From Cohnella laeviribosi DSM 21336 (lineage in GTDB: Bacteria; Bacillota; Bacilli; Paenibacillales; Paenibacillaceae): a DNA stretch of 64,000 nt. The position numbers were made by a program, and so were the translations under genes. The number at the start of each line of letters is the position of its first letter. Within the stretch, counting starts at the first letter, position 1. The notes below the pieces were generated by a model that worked only from the letters and a program-made list of their open reading frames with translations, was not told where the DNA came from and made no database searches. The DNA is taken from contig NZ_KB899812.1 in NCBI RefSeq assembly GCF_000378425.1, forward strand, positions 99,019 through 163,018, given 5' to 3'. Positions 60,884-64,000 of the stretch are shown in pieces.

Positions 60884-62245
60884 TTATTTCTTCTCTTTCA
60901 ACGCTTTTTGCAGCGCTTCGTCCATTTGCTTCAACACTTTGTCCGGCGTCGACTGCCCGATTACAATCAACTGGACGCCTTTTTGCATGGCGGTGTCGAC
61001 GTTCGGACTCGGATAGATGCCGGCGGATTCATAGACATGCTGCATGCCGAGCGAGAAGTTGCGCAACGCGGAGGACATTTCCCCTTCCGATTTCGCCGCT
61101 TCCATGTTGGCCGGCAGGTTGAAGCTCTTTTCCGCGTATTTTTGCTGCTGCTCTTTCGCCACCAGATAGTCGACAAATTTCAAAACGGCGTCCTGGTGTT
61201 TCGTTTTCTGGCTTACGACAAGCGGCACGCCGATGCCGCCTGTAATTTTCACTTCATGCGCGGCGTCGGCAGGCTTCGGCGGCATGAACACGTCGTAATG
61301 TTGGAAGTTCGGATCCATCTGGTTGAATACGCCGATCGCCCAAGAACCGTCAAAGATCATGGCCACTTCTCCGTTAACGAACATTTGCTCCGCTTTCGGC
61401 AAATCCATCGTGGCGATTCCTTCGGCAAACGCCTTATGTTTGTACAGGTCTTCGAAGATTTTCAACACGTTTTCGTAGCCGGAGCCGATCAGCGGTTCCT
61501 TGCCTTCCTTGACGCGAATCAGCTTCTCCTCTCCCAAGTAGGCGAATTCATAAGGAGCCGCCATCGGCCCTATCACCCATGAACCGATACCGGTCGCAAA
61601 CGGCGTGATCCCGGCCGCATTCAGCTTGTCGACAGCTTGCAAAAGCTGCTCCCACGTTTGGGGCGGCTCCGTAATGCCGGCTTGGGCGAACAGATCCTTG
61701 TTGTAAATAAACTGCATGTTGTTCGTGTCCATTGGCACCGCATACGTTCCGTAATCCTTCACGTTAAACGGGTTGCCTTCCCGGTAGCTGTACGCTTTGA
61801 CGACCGATTCGGGGAATTTCTTGAACGTGTCGCCCATTTTGCCGCCAAGCTCCATCACGCTTTTCGTTTCGATCAGCTTCGCAAGATCGCCCGCACCGCC
61901 GAAATAGGTCATCAAATCAGGCAGCGAGTTCGTTTGGGCGGAAGCGATGATTTTTTGCTTGAAGCCGTCTCCCCCGAACAATTGCACATCGACTTCAATG
62001 CCGGTTTGGCTTTTGAAATCGTTGGCCATGCCGACGAGCAAGTCGTGACGGTCGTTTAAATAATGCCAGAACACGATTTTTTCCCCGGTTTTCTTCTGGC
62101 TGTCCGTCCGGTCTGAAGGCGACGGGCTGCCGCCGTTATTCTGTGAAGCGCTTTCATTTTGGCCGGACGCGCATCCTGCCGCGATCGCAAGGATGAGCGC
62201 CAAGACCAACAGCGATAGCCATCCCGGTTTTCTTCTCTCTATCAT
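60884..62245 (-). CDS. Sugar-binding lipoprotein of the ABC transporter
   Basis: Extracellular solute-binding protein, family 1, of 453 residues. Signal and lipobox IAAGC (Cys near 25), a Ser/Gln-rich linker, then IVFWHYLNDRHDLLVGMANDFKSQTGIEVDVQLFGGDGFKQKI and a typical FVNGEVAMIFDGSWAIG with the aromatic residues of sugar sites. ATG after GGAGGAGG. Codes for the specificity component of the transporter in this locus. Confidence 0.9.
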   Translation of the reverse strand: MIERRKPGWLSLLVLALILAIAAGCASGQNESASQNNGGSPSPSDRTDSQKKTGEKIVFWHYLNDRHDLLVGMANDFKSQTGIEVDVQLFGGDGFKQKIIASAQTNSLPDLMTYFGGAGDLAKLIETKSVMELGGKMGDTFKKFPESVVKAYSYREGNPFNVKDYGTYAVPMDTNNMQFIYNKDLFAQAGITEPPQTWEQLLQAVDKLNAAGITPFATGIGSWVIGPMAAPYEFAYLGEEKLIRVKEGKEPLIGSGYENVLKIFEDLYKHKAFAEGIATMDLPKAEQMFVNGEVAMIFDGSWAIGVFNQMDPNFQHYDVFMPPKPADAAHEVKITGGIGVPLVVSQKTKHQDAVLKFVDYLVAKEQQQKYAEKSFNLPANMEAAKSEGEMSSALRNFSLGMQHVYESAGIYPSPNVDTAMQKGVQLIVIGQSTPDKVLKQMDEALQKALKEKK

Positions 62246-62278
62246 TGAAAGGACCTCCTCCGCCATGATAGACTGAGT

Positions 62279-63025
62279 TTAGTACGTGATTTTTCGGTGG
62301 GCGTACTGTTCTACGATTTTTCGGTTGTGCTCGTCGCTTCCGTCGACATTGGCGCTGATGAACACCGGCGGTGTATGGCCCGCTTCGATGAGACGCGCAA
62401 TGATTTCGACCGTTAACGATTGCGCGATCAAGGCACCGACGACACTGGAAGCCGAGCCCGTTTTTTCATGCAAATGCGGAATATCGAGAAGAACGTCCCC
62501 GTACGGGCAACCGTTGTCGATGACGATATCCGCGATTTCATACAGCTTCTTTCCGCTCGGATGGCGGCTATCGGTTCGGACCGAATGCGCGAGCGACGTG
62601 ACGGCAATGACCGGAATGCCTCTTTTTTTGCACTCCAGAGCCAGCTCGACGGGAGCGCCGTTTCGCCCGGAATTGGAGACGATGATAAAGGCATCCTCCG
62701 GCAGCACCTCGTGCAGACGCAGAAGGCGGTGCGCCGTTTCCGGGTCCCGTTCCAATTCAACCAGGTTGATCCCCCGAGTCCCTTCCAGCAAGGCGATATC
62801 TTCCAGACCGAGAAGCTTCATCGGCGCAAGCCCGCCCGCGCGGCCGCACATCTCCATTCCGAACGCCCGGGAATGCCCCGCCCCGAACACATGGATGATC
62901 CCTCCTTGCAGCAGACAATCCGCCAGCCGTATGGCCGCTTCCCGAATCGCATCGAGTTGTTGGGTACGCACATGGTTGACGATTCCCAAAATGGTCTCAA
63001 AGACAGACTCCGCTCCGATCTTCAT
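62279..63025 (-). CDS. SIS-domain sugar-phosphate protein
   Basis: Cytoplasmic protein of 248 residues with one SIS domain (about 30-215): GGIIHVFGAGHSRAFGMEMCGRAGGL (phosphosugar loop), FIIVSNSGRNGAPVELALECKKRGIPVIAVTS, and IGADxVID-like IADIVIDNGCPYGD. It resembles MurQ-neighbour and glucosamine-phosphate isomerase-like proteins (YbcP/GmhA relatives), but the reaction is open. Its ATG overlaps the kinase stop (ATGA), so it probably acts on the phosphorylated amino sugar or similar made by that kinase. Confidence 0.84.
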   Translation of the reverse strand: MKIGAESVFETILGIVNHVRTQQLDAIREAAIRLADCLLQGGIIHVFGAGHSRAFGMEMCGRAGGLAPMKLLGLEDIALLEGTRGINLVELERDPETAHRLLRLHEVLPEDAFIIVSNSGRNGAPVELALECKKRGIPVIAVTSLAHSVRTDSRHPSGKKLYEIADIVIDNGCPYGDVLLDIPHLHEKTGSASSVVGALIAQSLTVEIIARLIEAGHTPPVFISANVDGSDEHNRKIVEQYAHRKITY

Positions 63026-64000
63026 GCTTCTCCTCCTTGTAAAGCCCGATCCATGGCCGGCAAATGGATTTCCGTCGCCAAGGCTTGCGCCGCCAGAATC
63101 AAGGCGCCGATAATCGGCGGGTATTGCGGATCGCAAACCTCCACGGCAGGGTCGTATGCGCGCAGCGTTTCCTCCAGGCTGCGGCGAACCCACAACGCGG
63201 ATTGGAACACGCCTCCCGTCGGGTACACTTTCCTGACGCGGGACGCTCGCGGAGAACCGGCCATTTGCGTCAAGACGGATACCGCCAGCTGCCCGAGCTC
63301 CGATCCCGCTTGCCAAAGCACGGATTGCGCGACTGCATCCCCTTCGTTTGCCGCCGTCTCCACCAGAACCGCCAAGCCCGCAATATCGCCCCGATGAATG
63401 TTGCCGGCATGGACCTGTTTTTTTACGCCCCAATATGACGCTTCTCCGAAATGATTCAAAATCCGGCCGTACAAAACAGTCTTCGGGCCCAAGCCGTTGC
63501 CGTACCGGATACCGGCCTTGATCGCCTGCAGACCGATCCAGTACGCGCTGCCTTCGTCGCCCAAGATATGGCCGTAGCCTCCTGCAACATACTCGTTTTC
63601 TCCGTCGCAGTAATACCCTATACTACCACCTCCTCCAATAATCACAACGCCGTCGTTTCGCCCGCCGGACGCTCCCGCCAGGTTGGCCTTCACGTCGCCC
63701 TCCACCGCTACCCGTTCCACGCGGATGCATTCCTGGATCCAGTTCTTGATCATGTCCTCATGCTCTCTGTGAACGCCGCTGATGCTGACAAACGCCATAT
63801 CGACCGTTTGGGGAGGGTTGGCGGTGCGGCCAAGAAGCGTCCGAACGGATTGCTGGATGCCTTGCTTGGACCTGATCTGCCCATCCAAGGTCAACATGTG
63901 ATCGATGGGCGGACCGCTTGCGATGAGACAACTTCCGTTCTCCTGATCGTAAAGACATGATTTCGTCGACGTTTGGCCGCCGTCTATTCCCAGCAGGTAC
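63022..64000 (-). CDS. BadF/BadG-family sugar kinase (N-acetylglucosamine kinase-like), 5' end beyond the window
   Basis: The frame stays open to the window edge, so the N-terminus is cut by at most a few codons: it begins YLLGIDGGQTSTKSCLYD, the phosphate-1 motif of the ASKHA fold. Further marks: DMAFVSISGVHRE, VKANLAGASGGRNDGVVIIGGGGSIGYYCD, GYGHILGDEGSAYWIG (ADP/Mg site) and a C-terminal GGVFQSALWVRR. In N-acetylglucosamine kinase and related proteins this order phosphorylates amino sugars. With the SIS protein and transporter it suggests an amino-sugar or related route; the substrate is inferred only. Confidence 0.85.
   Translation of the reverse strand, partial: YLLGIDGGQTSTKSCLYDQENGSCLIASGPPIDHMLTLDGQIRSKQGIQQSVRTLLGRTANPPQTVDMAFVSISGVHREHEDMIKNWIQECIRVERVAVEGDVKANLAGASGGRNDGVVIIGGGGSIGYYCDGENEYVAGGYGHILGDEGSAYWIGLQAIKAGIRYGNGLGPKTVLYGRILNHFGEASYWGVKKQVHAGNIHRGDIAGLAVLVETAANEGDAVAQSVLWQAGSELGQLAVSVLTQMAGSPRASRVRKVYPTGGVFQSALWVRRSLEETLRAYDPAVEVCDPQYPPIIGALILAAQALATEIHLPAMDRALQGGEA

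Overview
The window looks like chromosomal DNA of a GC-rich member of the Paenibacillaceae (Paenibacillus, Cohnella or Thermobacillus type). Many genes match Bacillus subtilis families: CssRS, YtrA, LplJ-type lipoate ligase, RelQ-type alarmone synthetase, FabI, ClsA, YlmB and TenA. Ribosome binding sites are strong AGGAGG types, TTG and GTG starts are common, and promoters are sigma-A-like. No rRNA, tRNA, CRISPR array or phage region was seen. The genus assignment is inference from gene content and base composition.

Layout. 0.4-2.5 kb: KDG kinase and KDPG aldolase beside a decayed Zn-alcohol dehydrogenase. 2.6-5.3 kb: the secretion-stress two-component system CssRS and an AAA ATPase that has lost its Walker A region. 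5.5-12 kb: a secreted helical protein, ThpR, a lipoprotein and a heterodimeric ABC exporter. 12.4-14.6 kb: a clpP remnant, lipoate ligase and an aldo/keto reductase. 14.6-18.7 kb: two ABC modules, the upstream one led by ytrA with a textbook operator. 18.8-20.2 kb: a long gene-poor stretch with tandem repeats. 20.2-23.7 kb: pseudouridine synthase, MarR plus MFS exporter, and a DUF1992 protein. 23.7-25.4 kb: an insertion sequence with perfect 15-bp ends, inserted in the T-tract of a terminator. 25.5-30 kb: a LytTR protein, an aldo/keto reductase, a truncated sugar isomerase and two AraC regulators. 30-39 kb: AEC carrier, cardiolipin synthase, MFS pump, nitroreductase, uracil permease, and a TetR/GH3 beta-glucosidase pair sharing a palindromic operator. 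39-46 kb: RelQ, FabI, a hairpin array, LLM oxidoreductase, hydrolase, M48 protease and a CobW GTPase.

46.2-56 kb is one long thiamin superoperon on the minus strand. It is controlled by a TPP riboswitch with its own intrinsic terminator. Order of transcription: ylmB, tenA, ATPase (thiZ), permease (thiX), binding lipoprotein (thiY), thiF, thiE, thiS, thiG, thiO, thiD. It joins uptake and recycling of degraded thiamin pyrimidines to thiazole synthesis and coupling. No thiC is present in the window.

56-64 kb is a minus-strand carbohydrate locus: a BadF-type sugar kinase (cut by the window end), a SIS-domain protein, a sugar ABC transporter (binding protein plus two permeases) and a 1003-residue secreted protein with two copies of what looks like an alpha/alpha-toroid domain. 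I regard this as the best candidate for an undescribed glycan-utilisation system. Its substrate cannot be read from the sequence. A second theme is gene decay: at least five degraded genes lie in the first 28 kb.
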